DNA from: Candidatus Kaiserbacteria bacterium
GTDB lineage: Bacteria > Patescibacteriota > Minisyncoccia > Phycocordibacterales > UBA918
DNA length: 37,009 nt
Assembly: GCA_007117575.1 (NCBI GenBank)
Contig: SKGH01000039.1
Location: forward strand, 1 to 37,009
Reading direction: 5' to 3'
The notes beneath the pieces are model-generated. The model did not search any database. It was given only the letters and a program-made list of their open reading frames with translations, and was not told where the DNA came from. Each line of letters opens with the position of its first letter. The first letter of the stretch is position 1. Both the position numbers and the translations under genes were made by a program. Below are positions 24,302 to 33,187 of this stretch, one piece after another.

Positions 24302-26482
24302 ATGAAAGATATACTAAAAGCAATTGTCTACGGGGGTTTATTCATTATTCCTTTATTGCCTTTATATGTAGCAAATGACATGTTTTTTCCTTTTATAACC
24401 GGAAAGAATTTCTCTTTTCGCATTATAGTTGAAATAGTTTTCGCGGCATGGGTTATATTGGCGTTTTTGGATAAACGGTATCGACCCGGTTTTTCATGGA
24501 TATTGGTTACCTTTGGCGTGTTTGTGTTGTCTATATTGGTATCGGCGTTTCTGGGTGAACATACGCAAACTAGTCTATGGAGTAATTATGAGCGTATGGA
24601 TGGCGTGGTGACCTTGATACACTTGGCTTTGTTCGTTCTGGTTCTAGGCAGTACTTTTCAGTCTGACAAAGTATGGAATTGGTTACTGTTTTTAACCACC
24701 GGTGTCGCTTTGGTGGTGGCCGGCATGGGTTTGAATGATTTTCTAACTTCCGGGGTAAGAAGAATAGACAGTACCTTAGGTAACGCCGCCTATATGGCGG
24801 TGTATATGCTTTTCCATATTTTCTTTACGGCATATTTATTTATGCGCACCAAGGACCCTTGGTTACGTTTGGTATACGTGCTTGTCGCTATGGTGTTTAT
24901 GTTCGCTTTACTACAGACAGGTACCAGAGGAACTTTTCTAGGAATGGTCGGCGGTTTAGTGGCAATGGTTTCATATATCGCTCTTTTCGGTTCTCGTTTT
25001 CCGGAATTTCGTAAGGTTGCCGTAGGTAGCATACTGGTGTTGATTGTCTTAGGGGGTACTTTTATGAGTCTACGTGATAGCGATATTGTGCAAGATAATC
25101 GGGCACTTGCCAGAATAGCAAACATAGACCTCTCGGCGGATCTTGAGGTGCGTTCTGTTATATGGGGTTTGGCGATGGAGGGTGTGAGAGAAAGACCTTT
25201 ATTCGGCTGGGGTCACGGAAATTATAATTTTGTATTTAACAAGTACTATGACCCTTTTCTATACGAGCAAGAGTCTTGGTTCGATAGAGTTCACAATATC
25301 TTTCTAGATTGGCTTATAGCCGGAGGAGTGGTTGGTTTTCTGGCCTACTTCAGTGTATTTTTTGCTTTATTTTATTATCTGGTTTGGAGACCTTATTGGA
25401 GCAAAGAGCCCGATCCTCACTTTAATGTCTTAGAACGGGCGGTTATAGTCGGTTTATTGGTGGGTTATTTGATACATAATGCGGTAGTGTTTGATAACAT
25501 AATCAGCTATATATTCTTTGGGGTTTTGCTAGCTTTGGTTCATGGTAAAGTAGCGACACCGATAAAAGCCATTTCGGAGCTTAAGTTTGATAAACAAATG
25601 GTTGTTCAGTTTGTAACTCCATTAGTGCTTATAGTGCTGGGAGCGACTATTTATTATGTCAATATACCGTCGTATTTAGCCGCTAAAGATATCATAGACG
25701 CTTTACGTGCCAGAGATGTTTCTGTGCGTATAGAGAGTTTTGAAAGAGCTTTGGCGCGAGGTGGTTTTGGTAGACAGGAGATAGTCGAACAGTTATCACA
25801 GCAAGCCATACGCGTTGCCCGAGACCCTAACGTTTCTGAAGAAGAACGAAGACGCATGTTGGAGTTAGCTATAACCGAGATGGAAAAATTAACACAAGAC
25901 AAACCCGGTGACGCCCGTCTGCATCAATTTTTTTCTAGTTTGTATCGTAGTGTAGGGGCTTACGAGGAAGCCCGTGAGCAAGCGTCTCTGGCGCGACAAT
26001 TTTCACCTCTTAAGCAGAGTATTATAACTGAGCAAGGGGTGGTTGAGTTGCAAGCGGGAGAAGCGGAAAAGGCGTTAGAGTTCCTTAGAGAAGCTTTTGA
26101 ATTGGATACCTCTTTTGTGCAACCAAGGGTTTTGTATGCTTCAGTGCTGGTTAATACGGGAGCGGTAGACAAAGCCAGAGAGTTGTTGAGCGAGTCAAGG
26201 TATTTGCGCGCCTTTGCCCTTAACGATTTTGCTGTCTCCACCGTACAGCAATCCGGTGAGTTTCAATTGTTAGCAGAAATGTTTGAAGAGAGAGTGAAAG
26301 CTGATCCTGATGATGTACAGAGTAGAGCAAGTTTGGCTTTTCTTTATCATCAGTTGGAGGACAAAGAGAGAGCAATAGCTACCTTAAGGGAAACAGTAGA
26401 AATCTATCCTGAATTTGCCGGTCAAGCGGAATGTATAATTGGTAATATTGAGGCCGGGAATCCGCCGGAACAAGATTGTTAG
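24302..26482 (+). CDS. O-antigen ligase-like (Wzy_C) membrane protein with TPR tail
   Basis: 726 aa. Residues about 1-470 contain roughly 11-12 TM segments of the WaaL/Wzy_C type. The characteristic outside loop has RSVIWGLAMEGVRERPLFGW then GHGNYNF (about 283-310) and the conserved RVHNIFLDWLIAGG near 330, where ligases keep a functional His. From about 480 to the end are tetratricopeptide-like helices (AIRVARDPNVSEEERRRMLE, QGVVELQAGEAEKALEFL, SLAFLYHQLEDKERAIATL). Such proteins attach or polymerise glycans on the outer side of the membrane; ligase/TPR fusions are frequent in Patescibacteria and Gram-positive-like lineages. Substrate unknown. Confidence 0.87.
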   Translation: MKDILKAIVYGGLFIIPLLPLYVANDMFFPFITGKNFSFRIIVEIVFAAWVILAFLDKRYRPGFSWILVTFGVFVLSILVSAFLGEHTQTSLWSNYERMDGVVTLIHLALFVLVLGSTFQSDKVWNWLLFLTTGVALVVAGMGLNDFLTSGVRRIDSTLGNAAYMAVYMLFHIFFTAYLFMRTKDPWLRLVYVLVAMVFMFALLQTGTRGTFLGMVGGLVAMVSYIALFGSRFPEFRKVAVGSILVLIVLGGTFMSLRDSDIVQDNRALARIANIDLSADLEVRSVIWGLAMEGVRERPLFGWGHGNYNFVFNKYYDPFLYEQESWFDRVHNIFLDWLIAGGVVGFLAYFSVFFALFYYLVWRPYWSKEPDPHFNVLERAVIVGLLVGYLIHNAVVFDNIISYIFFGVLLALVHGKVATPIKAISELKFDKQMVVQFVTPLVLIVLGATIYYVNIPSYLAAKDIIDALRARDVSVRIESFERALARGGFGRQEIVEQLSQQAIRVARDPNVSEEERRRMLELAITEMEKLTQDKPGDARLHQFFSSLYRSVGAYEEAREQASLARQFSPLKQSIITEQGVVELQAGEAEKALEFLREAFELDTSFVQPRVLYASVLVNTGAVDKARELLSESRYLRAFALNDFAVSTVQQSGEFQLLAEMFEERVKADPDDVQSRASLAFLYHQLEDKERAIATLRETVEIYPEFAGQAECIIGNIEAGNPPEQDC

Positions 26483-26536
26483 TTGTGGGCGCTTTGTTAT
26501 AGTGCGTGACCGGAATAATTTTCAAAATACATAATT

Positions 26537-27568
26537 ATGTCCATTGAGTTGATACCTGCGGTAGATTTGGCTTCTTATACAACTTTAGGCGTGGGAGGGA
26601 AAGCGGATTACTTTGTCAGAATAGAAAGAGTGAAGGAGGTGCCTTGGTTGTGTGAAAAAATCATAAGCATGAGTTGTCCATTGACCATTTTGGGTGGAGG
26701 GTCCAACGTTTTGGTGTCTGATAGTGGCGTTAGAGGTGTGGTGGCACTGATGGCTATAGTGGGAATAGATACTAAGGAAGAGGGAGACGATGTTTTGGTT
26801 AGGGTGGGAGCGGGAGTGGTTTTTGATGACTTGGTTGAGTATTGCGCGCGTCAGGGCTGGTGGGGTTTAGAGAATCTGTCGCATATCCCCGGAACGGTGG
26901 GAGCAACACCGATACAAAATGTTGGCGCTTATGGCGTCGAGGTGTCTGAAGTTATAGATACGGTACAGGTTTTTGATCGTCAAAAAGAAAGGTTTATAGA
27001 CATGTTGGCGAGTGATTGTGGTTTTCAGTATCGTGATTCATTGTTTAAGAGTGCTAAGGGAAGGTTTATTGTAGTTTCGGTCACTTTTCGTTTGTCAAAA
27101 AAACCTATGCCAAAACTGCATTATGCCGATTTGAATCAATATTTTATTAGTAAAAAAAATATTGATGTTTGTGATGTGCGTAAGGCGGTTGTAGAGATAA
27201 GGTCAAACAAATTTCCTAAATGGCAAGATGGTTTGGTAGGTACCGCCGGTTCGTTTTTTAAAAACCCGATAGTTGACGAGACCACTCTGGCACGACTTAA
27301 GGCCAAATGTCCTGATCTGCCGGTTTACGAAGTTGGTAATGGTAAGGTTAAGTTGTCACTGGGGTGGATACTGGATAAGTTGTTAAACAGAAAAGGATAT
27401 AAAAAAGGTGCGGTAGGACATTACGAAAAACAAGCTTTGGTGTTGGTGGTGGATCATAAAAAGAGTTCAGCCGAGGAAATAGATTTATTCGCTAAAGAAG
27501 TTGAAGATTTGGTTAACAGTGAGTTGGGTATAAAGATAGAGAGAGAGGTTACTATGGTGGGGGTGTGA
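26537..27568 (+). CDS. murB: UDP-N-acetylenolpyruvoylglucosamine reductase
   Basis: Reduces UDP-GlcNAc-enolpyruvate to UDP-MurNAc with NADPH and FAD, in peptidoglycan precursor synthesis. 343 aa, of the E. coli-like (type I) length. The FAD-binding region is TTLGVGGKADYFVRIE and LTILGGGSNVLVSDSGVRGV; the central signature is LSHIPGTVGATPIQNVGAYG (about 114-133). QYRDSLFKS has the conserved Arg, VGTAGSFFKNPIV the catalytic Ser, and the C-terminal IEREVTMVG the conserved Glu. It has no close operon partner. A TATAGT box near 26493 is a plausible -10 about 40 nt upstream. Confidence 0.95.
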   Translation: MSIELIPAVDLASYTTLGVGGKADYFVRIERVKEVPWLCEKIISMSCPLTILGGGSNVLVSDSGVRGVVALMAIVGIDTKEEGDDVLVRVGAGVVFDDLVEYCARQGWWGLENLSHIPGTVGATPIQNVGAYGVEVSEVIDTVQVFDRQKERFIDMLASDCGFQYRDSLFKSAKGRFIVVSVTFRLSKKPMPKLHYADLNQYFISKKNIDVCDVRKAVVEIRSNKFPKWQDGLVGTAGSFFKNPIVDETTLARLKAKCPDLPVYEVGNGKVKLSLGWILDKLLNRKGYKKGAVGHYEKQALVLVVDHKKSSAEEIDLFAKEVEDLVNSELGIKIEREVTMVGV

Positions 27569-27791
27569 ATTTGAAAACAATTTTTATTTTAAGTGTTGCG
27601 GTTTGCAAACAAAGCAAAAGATCATTAAAGGCAATTTATCCACAATATAAGCTCACTTATTTCTTGTGTTCGTTTGTAAGCAAAGTGATAATAGTAGTAA
27701 GTAGACATTCTCATTCCTTCTGTTCTTTGTCATTGAGAAGTCTCGAGGGTCGAACTATTATCCACTAAAGCATACTCTCACCACATAAAAT
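27569..27791. other. Intergenic region with two DnaA-box-like 9-mers
   Basis: TTATCCACA at 27636-27644 equals the consensus DnaA box, and TTATCCACT at 27758-27766 differs at one base. A palindrome GTTTGCAAAC is at 27601-27610. No gene is supported here: the 67-codon frame starting at 27565 has no recognisable features. The stretch carries the promoter region for the histone-like gene. Two boxes alone do not make an origin. Confidence 0.35.
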
Positions 27792-28043
27792 ATGCCAACA
27801 AAAAAGAAAACCACCACCAAGAAGCAACCGGTTCGCCGTGCTGTTTCTAAAGTGGCAAGTGCTAAAAAAGCGGTAAAAAAGACAGCTAAGACAGCCAAGA
27901 AAGCGGTGAAGCGAGCGACAGCCAAGACTACTCGCACTACCAAGAAAGTGGCAAAAACTGTTAAGAAAGCTGTCAAGAAACCTGCTAAGACAGTCAAGAA
28001 GGCAGTAAAAAAGACGACCAAAAAGGTATCAAAGAAACGCTAG
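27792..28043 (+). CDS. Histone H1-like Lys/Ala-rich DNA-binding protein
   Basis: 83 aa, almost wholly Lys, Ala, Thr, Val and Arg, with repeated KKAVKK and AKTVKK units (for example TAKTAKKAVKRATAKT). This is the composition of bacterial H1-like nucleoid proteins (Hc1/Hc2 type C-terminal domains), which bind and compact DNA by charge. There is no folded domain. The internal near-repeats make the sequence prone to length variation. It is followed by a strong intrinsic terminator, so it is transcribed alone and probably at a high level. The opposite strand also shows a long open frame, but that is a composition artefact. Confidence 0.8.
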   Translation: MPTKKKTTTKKQPVRRAVSKVASAKKAVKKTAKTAKKAVKRATAKTTRTTKKVAKTVKKAVKKPAKTVKKAVKKTTKKVSKKR

Positions 28044-28073
28044 TGATTAGCATATAAAACGGCTTTAATAGTT

Positions 28074-28105
28074 GAAAACCGCCCCTCCACGGCGGTTTTC
28101 TTATC
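28074..28105 (+). terminator. Intrinsic terminator after the histone-like gene
   Basis: Perfect 10-bp stem GAAAACCGCC/GGCGGTTTTC (28074-28083 and 28091-28100) with a 7-nt loop, followed by TTAT. It is 30 bp after the stop codon. Confidence 0.85.
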
Positions 28106-28370
28106 GGTTATATTGTTGGTGCATTTGGGAAGCCCGGTATTTTTTAGATGATTTACTAATAAAAAGTGGTGTATATAGGTTTGGTAAAATAGAGCAAACC
28201 CAGGTAACTAATTGGTGAAAAGAGGAAGCGGTTATGGTATGCTTGTGGCGAGCTTGTTTGAAAGATGTTGTGAGGTCATTCTACTATAGAGTGATAGAGT
28301 ATACTTAAAATCTCCACAAGGTCTTGCTTTAAGAGTTTTTTTGCCAGTTATAAACATTATTATTTTCAAT
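28106..28370. other. Upstream region of secA
   Basis: No gene is supported. TATACT near 28301-28306 may be a -10 about 65 nt before the secA ATG. The rest shows nothing recognisable. Confidence 0.35.
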
Positions 28371-30908
28371 ATGTCATTTCTAGATAGATTTTTCGGACCA
28401 TCGTATAAAAAAGAATTAAAAATAATCCAACCCATCGTTGACACTATAAACGCATTGGAGGCCGAGGTGGAAAAAAAGTCAGATGAAGACATAAAAGAGA
28501 GGGTTAAAGAGTTACGAGCGTCTGTCGCAGACGGTGCTTTAAGTATTGATGACGCCTTGCCGGAAATGTATGCCCTCACAAGAGAGGTGTCTAAACGTAC
28601 TTTAGAGTTACGCCATTATGATGTACAGCTTATAGGTGGCGTGTTGTTGCACCGAGGAAAAATAACTGAAATGCGGACTGGTGAAGGAAAAACTTTAGTA
28701 GGTACGTTACCGGCATCTTTAAACGCCATATCCGGCAAAGGTGTGCATGTGGTAACGGTCAATGACTATTTGGCAAGACGTGACGCTGTTTGGATGGGGC
28801 AAATATACAATGCTTTAGGTCTTAGCGTGGGTATTATAAATAGTAGCAGTTCTTATCTTTACGATGAAACACATACCGGCGACGCCTTGGACGCGCGTCG
28901 TGATGAACATGGTTCTTATAAAGTTGAGCAGGAATTTTTACGACCGGTAACCAGACGCGAGGCCTATTCCGCCGACATAACCTATGGTACTAACAACGAA
29001 TTCGGTTTTGATTACTTGCGTGACAATATAGAGTTGGAAGTAGACAGACTTAGGCAACGCGGTCACGTTTTCGCTATTATAGACGAGATCGACTCCATAC
29101 TTATAGATGAAGCCAGAACTCCTTTGATAATTTCCGCTCCGGCTGAAGAGGGGGAGAATCTTTATGAAACTTTTGCCGGTGTGGCTAGACAGTTACGTCC
29201 TGATGAACACTATGTTGTTGATGAGAAGCATAAAAGTGCCGACCTTACCGATGCCGGCATAACCGCCGCCGAAAAAATGTTAGGCATTGATAATATTTAT
29301 ACCGATAAAGGCATTAAGTATGTCCACCATTTGGAGACCGCCGTGCGTGCCAAGGCGCTTTATACGAAAGATAAAGAGTATGTGGTAAAAAATAACGAGA
29401 TTATCATAGTAGATGAGTTTACCGGCAGGATGCAACCGGGACGTCGTTGGTCTGAAGGTCTACACCAAGCCATAGAGGCAAAAGAGGGAGTTTCGATTCA
29501 GAAAGAGTCAAAGACATTTGCCTCCATAACCTATCAAAATTATTTTAAACTATATGACAAATTGGCCGGAATGACAGGCACAGCCCTGACTTCACAGGAG
29601 GAGTTTTATTCAGTTTATCAGTTAGATGTGGTACCGGTACCTACACATAGACCGTCTGCTCGTGTAGATCATAATGACCAAATTTATCAAAATGTGGCAG
29701 GTAAATACAAAGCTATTGTCAATAAGGTTAAAGAATTAAGTGAGAAAGGTCAGCCCGTATTGGTGGGTACCGCTTCTATAGATGTCAACGAAACACTGTC
29801 TAGAGCATTTGCGGAGGCGGGTATCAAACACGAAATGTTAAACGCCAAAAACCACGAACAAGAAGGTGAGATAATAGCAAACGCGGGGCGTAAGGGGGCT
29901 GTTACTCTAGCTACTAACATGGCGGGTCGTGGTGTTGATATAAAGTTGGGAGGGACAAACGCGACCAAGGAGCAAGCGGAAGAAGTGAAGGCGCTGGGCG
30001 GTTTGTTTGTTCTAGGAACCGAACGACACGAGGCGAGACGTATTGATAATCAGTTGCGCGGTAGAGCCGGTCGACAGGGTGACCCGGGCGAGACACAGTT
30101 TTTCGTCTCTATGGAAGATCAGTTGATGCGTGTTTTTGGTGGAGAGAGAATGAAAAGTTTGATGGGTACTTTTAAAATACCTGAAGACCAACCGATAGAA
30201 GTAAAAATGTTAAGCAAACAGTTGGAATCCGCGCAGACACGTATAGAGGGCTTTCATTTTGATGCTCGCAAGCAAGTCTTGGCGTACGACAACGTGCTTA
30301 ATGCTCAACGTCATGTCATATACGAACGACGTAATAAATTACTTCGTTCTGACGAGTCCGAGGTGCAGGCGGTACTGGATGAAGTAATAGAACTGGAACC
30401 TTCAGTAGCCGAAGCTATAGAGCAGAAGAAGAAAGAATTTGGTGAGGAAAAGTGGAATATATTGACTCGACGCCTTGCTCTGCAGATGATAGATACTCTA
30501 TGGGTTGAACATCTGGAAGTCATGCAGTACGCCCGTTCCAGCGTCAATCTAAGGGCTTACGGTCAGCGTGATCCTTTGATTGAATATAGAAAGGAAGGCA
30601 AGCGTTTATTTGCGCAAATGCAGGTGGTTACTTTGGAGAGAATAGCCGACCTCATACCTAAAATACAACCCGAAGCTTTGGAACGTGAGGAAGAAAAAAT
30701 TCGCGCTTTGAAAGCAAAAGCGGTATTGGCGGGTGCCGTTAAGAAAAATGAAGCAAACAATAAAAATAGCAAACCGATAGTAAAGGTGAAAAGTTATGGT
30801 CGCAATGATATAGTTACCATAAGTAACGGTAGTGAGACAAGAGAAATGAAGTTCAAGAAAGCAGAACCGTTATTGTCGAGTGGAGACTGGAAATTGTTAA
30901 GTAAATAG
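28371..30908 (+). CDS. secA: Protein translocase ATPase SecA
   Basis: Motor ATPase that pushes preproteins through SecYEG at the inner face of the membrane. 845 aa from the ATG at 28371 (MSFLDRFFGPSYKKEL); a more upstream start at 28341 is not like the family. Walker A is MRTGEGKT (101-108); the Walker B region is AIIDEIDSILIDEARTPLI (about 235-253); TNMAGRGVDIKLGG and LRGRAGRQGDPGETQFFVSM mark the second ATPase lobe. The C-terminus ends in a short basic segment without the CxCxnCH zinc tail, so SecB binding is not expected, consistent with a reduced genome. It is transcribed alone. Confidence 0.96.
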   Translation: MSFLDRFFGPSYKKELKIIQPIVDTINALEAEVEKKSDEDIKERVKELRASVADGALSIDDALPEMYALTREVSKRTLELRHYDVQLIGGVLLHRGKITEMRTGEGKTLVGTLPASLNAISGKGVHVVTVNDYLARRDAVWMGQIYNALGLSVGIINSSSSYLYDETHTGDALDARRDEHGSYKVEQEFLRPVTRREAYSADITYGTNNEFGFDYLRDNIELEVDRLRQRGHVFAIIDEIDSILIDEARTPLIISAPAEEGENLYETFAGVARQLRPDEHYVVDEKHKSADLTDAGITAAEKMLGIDNIYTDKGIKYVHHLETAVRAKALYTKDKEYVVKNNEIIIVDEFTGRMQPGRRWSEGLHQAIEAKEGVSIQKESKTFASITYQNYFKLYDKLAGMTGTALTSQEEFYSVYQLDVVPVPTHRPSARVDHNDQIYQNVAGKYKAIVNKVKELSEKGQPVLVGTASIDVNETLSRAFAEAGIKHEMLNAKNHEQEGEIIANAGRKGAVTLATNMAGRGVDIKLGGTNATKEQAEEVKALGGLFVLGTERHEARRIDNQLRGRAGRQGDPGETQFFVSMEDQLMRVFGGERMKSLMGTFKIPEDQPIEVKMLSKQLESAQTRIEGFHFDARKQVLAYDNVLNAQRHVIYERRNKLLRSDESEVQAVLDEVIELEPSVAEAIEQKKKEFGEEKWNILTRRLALQMIDTLWVEHLEVMQYARSSVNLRAYGQRDPLIEYRKEGKRLFAQMQVVTLERIADLIPKIQPEALEREEEKIRALKAKAVLAGAVKKNEANNKNSKPIVKVKSYGRNDIVTISNGSETREMKFKKAEPLLSSGDWKLLSK

Positions 30909-31079
30909 TCATAAGCGTAAAACACCATCACTTTGGTTGAAAGTGACCGAAAAAAATCAACCTTCATGCAAGTCATGGTTCGGACGAATTTGCGGTTTTT
31001 GATGGTCACACTATCTTTTTCGGTATAGCTGTATAGCTAAACTTTTGTTTAAAAATCTTTCAAAAATTTTGTATTTCGT

Positions 31080-31460
31080 ATGGCAATAATAGTCACTAAA
31101 GTTTTGTTGACGGCTGTAACTTTATTGGTGGTGGCGGAGATACTGCCCGGCATCAATGTCAGTAGTGTTTATATAGCGGTTATAACCGCCATCATACTCG
31201 GGTTTTTAAACCTTACCGTTAAACCGATACTCATTTTACTTACATTGCCTGTAAGTATTATGTCTATGGGTTTTTTTCTTTTTATTATTAACGCTTTACT
31301 TTTTTGGTTTGCTTCATCTTTTATACAGGGCTTTGAAGTGAATAACTTTTGGTACGCTTTGCTCGGCTCTTTGTTGGTATCTTTAGCCAGTATATTGGGT
31401 AATCGTTTTTTATTAAAAACCAACAGGGGAGATGTTGATGTAAAAATAATACATAAGTAA
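31080..31460 (+). CDS. Small 4-TM membrane protein, phage holin 4_2 superfamily (YvlD-like)
   Basis: 126 aa with four hydrophobic segments (about 4-25, 30-50, 58-82, 90-112). GFLNLTVKPILILLTLP with a following LFIINALLFWFAS is the signature of the PF04020/YvlD family, widespread in bacterial membranes and of unsettled function. Despite the family name it is not a phage gene here; no phage neighbours are present. The start is the ATG at 31080 just after an AT-rich stretch. It lies between secA and obg with gaps of about 170 and 85 bp. Confidence 0.82.
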   Translation: MAIIVTKVLLTAVTLLVVAEILPGINVSSVYIAVITAIILGFLNLTVKPILILLTLPVSIMSMGFFLFIINALLFWFASSFIQGFEVNNFWYALLGSLLVSLASILGNRFLLKTNRGDVDVKIIHK

Positions 31461-31546
31461 TTAAAAACCCTTAATAGTAAGCTCAATGTTTAATAAAATG
31501 TTTAAAAAAGTTGTAGTTTTTATCATTTCATGTTATCGATGTGTAT

Positions 31547-32524
31547 ATGTTTGTAGATCAATTAGTCATAAAAGCGAAAGCGGGCGATGGTGGTGATGGC
31601 GTTGTGCGTTGGCATCGAGAGAAATTTAAACCCAAAGGAGGTCCCAGTGGTGGAGATGGTGGGCGTGGTGGAGATGTGTATTTTATTGCCGTAAGAGACC
31701 TTAACCGCTTAGCTTCCTATAGTGGTGTAAAGCTTTTTTCTGCCAGAGATGGAGAAGACGGTGGACGCATGAGTCGCACAGGAGCCGGCAGTGCGGATCT
31801 TTATATTGAAGTACCGGTGGGTTCGGTTGTGACTGACACTGGCAGAGGTAGAGTGTATGAGTTATTTTCTGAGGGCGCAAAAGAGCGTGTTTTGAGAGGC
31901 GGTAGAGGAGGGTATGGAAATGAACATTTTAAATCTTCACGCAATACCGCACCACAAGAAGCGTCGGAGGGAACAAAAGGCGAGTCAGGAGAGTTCCTAG
32001 TAGAGCTAACCTTAGTGGTCGACGTGGGTCTTATCGGGTTACCAAACGCCGGTAAGTCATCTCTGTTAAACAGTTTAACCAACGCTCGATCAAAAGTAGG
32101 TGACTATGCTTTCACAACCATCCAACCCCATCTCGGTGCTTTGTATGAGTTTGTGGTGGTAGATATACCGGGATTGATAGAGGGTGCCGCCGAAGGGAAA
32201 GGTTTAGGGCATAAATTTCTACGGCATGCCAGCCGGACTAAATTACTCCTACATCTAGTCTCTTTAACGGAAAAAGACCCTTTAAAGGCATATATGACAG
32301 TCAGAAAAGAGCTGGAAAGTTTTAAAAAAGAATTATCAGAACGTGAAGAGTGGATAATTTTAACTAAAAATGACCTTGTAACTAGCCAAATAATTAACGA
32401 TACCTTAGAAAGGATTGACAAAAATAACAAACGTGTGTTTGTAATCTCAACAGAAACATGTTCCGGTGTAAAAATGCTGAAAGATGAGCTTGTAAAGCAC
32501 TTAAGAGCCACTTCTACTGACTAA
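31547..32524 (+). CDS. obg: GTPase Obg, short form
   Basis: Ribosome-associated GTPase needed for large-subunit maturation and stress control. 325 aa from the ATG at 31547; the GTG at 31541 is rejected because the family begins MFVDQ. The Gly-rich Obg fold covers about 1-155 (GDGGDGVVRWHREKFKPKGG then GPSGGDGGRGGDVYF). The G domain has G1 GLPNAGKSS (164-172), G2/switch FTTIQPHLG, G3 DIPGLIEGA and G4 TKND. It stops soon after the G domain, so the C-terminal OCT domain of longer Obg proteins is missing; that is common in reduced genomes. Confidence 0.94.
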   Translation: MFVDQLVIKAKAGDGGDGVVRWHREKFKPKGGPSGGDGGRGGDVYFIAVRDLNRLASYSGVKLFSARDGEDGGRMSRTGAGSADLYIEVPVGSVVTDTGRGRVYELFSEGAKERVLRGGRGGYGNEHFKSSRNTAPQEASEGTKGESGEFLVELTLVVDVGLIGLPNAGKSSLLNSLTNARSKVGDYAFTTIQPHLGALYEFVVVDIPGLIEGAAEGKGLGHKFLRHASRTKLLLHLVSLTEKDPLKAYMTVRKELESFKKELSEREEWIILTKNDLVTSQIINDTLERIDKNNKRVFVISTETCSGVKMLKDELVKHLRATSTD

Positions 32525-32882
32525 AAAGTCACTTTTGGTGGCGAAAAAGAGCATATTTAGAGTGTTTATACAGGTACTGAGTTGAGCCTATTTGCGCCTC
32601 ATATTTTTTTGCTATGTCTTCTAAAGAGTCAGACCTGCAAGTGAAGGGTGTGTCGCAAGGGTGTATCGCAGAGGTGTTGTGTATAGTTATCGCTTGGGTT
32701 TTTAGTGTAGAGTTGTCGCATAAGGTTGTCGTGTAGCTATGTGGCAGAGATTATTTTGGTAGATTTTCTAGTTTTAGAAAAGATGAAGAGAGAAAAATTA
32801 AACTCCATTTAAAATTATCTACACTTTTGTTCAAATCCGCAGACCGGTATGCTTTCTTAAATTCAAGATAGTTTTTTTAATC
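32525..32882. other. Gene-free stretch after obg
   Basis: No gene is supported on either strand. It has a short tandem of GGGTGTGTCGCA (32646-32657) and GGGTGTATCGCA (32659-32670), with further GTTGTCG repeats to about 32735. No tRNA or stable RNA fold was recognised. Confidence 0.4.
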
Positions 32883-33009
32883 CATGACTTATGCCTTTCT
32901 AATGAAGTTCGAGGCGCTGATGAGCGAAAACCCGAGGCGTACTTGGTGGTACAATGAACGGTTTGAGTGACGAAAGCAACAAAGAAATTCGCCAAACGCG
33001 TAAGTCATG
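32883..33009 (+). mobile_element. Complete 127-bp foldback (MITE-like) element
   Basis: Left end CATGACTTATGCCTTTC (slightly decayed) and right end CCAAACGCGTAAGTCATG form the terminal inverted repeats. Interior: GAAGTTCGAGGCGCTGATGA, then GAGGCGTACTTGGTGGTAC and GTTTGAGTGACGAAAGCAAC, as in the other copies. It lies in the obg-gatB gap. Confidence 0.8.
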
Positions 33010-33150
33010 TAATCACTTTTTTTATAAAGCTGAACGGCTTTCGTTCATAGTTGAAGCGTACAATTTATCGTGGTGGTAGTTTGGCTTTAAAATAAATTTT
33101 CAATTTCTATTGAAACTCAAAAGTTAACAGGTGAAAAATATTTCTCCCAC

Positions 33151-33182
33151 TTGTGATTAGTAACTTAACGTCGTACTATAGT
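33151..33182 (+). promoter_or_regulatory. Promoter of gatB
   Basis: TTGTGA (33151-33156), 17 nt, TACTAT (33174-33179) is a good pair; TATAGT at 33177-33182 overlaps it. The ATG at 33188 is 5-8 nt downstream, predicting a leaderless mRNA. Confidence 0.6.
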
Positions 33183-33187
33183 GGTCT

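Noticed and set aside
27565..27768. 67-codon frame overlapping the end of murB
   Set aside because: GTG start, no domain, and the stretch looks like regulatory DNA.
27758..28021. 87-codon hydrophobic minus-strand open frame
   Set aside because: It is the complement of the Lys/Ala repeats of the histone-like gene, which gives Phe/Leu/Val-rich translation by composition alone.
31080..31460. Prophage remnant suggested by a holin-family protein
   Set aside because: The PF04020/YvlD family is a general bacterial membrane family, and no other phage gene is nearby.
32525..33187. tRNA or other stable RNA in the obg-gatB gap
   Set aside because: No cloverleaf or T-loop consensus was found; the gap holds short GTGTCGCA repeats and a foldback element.
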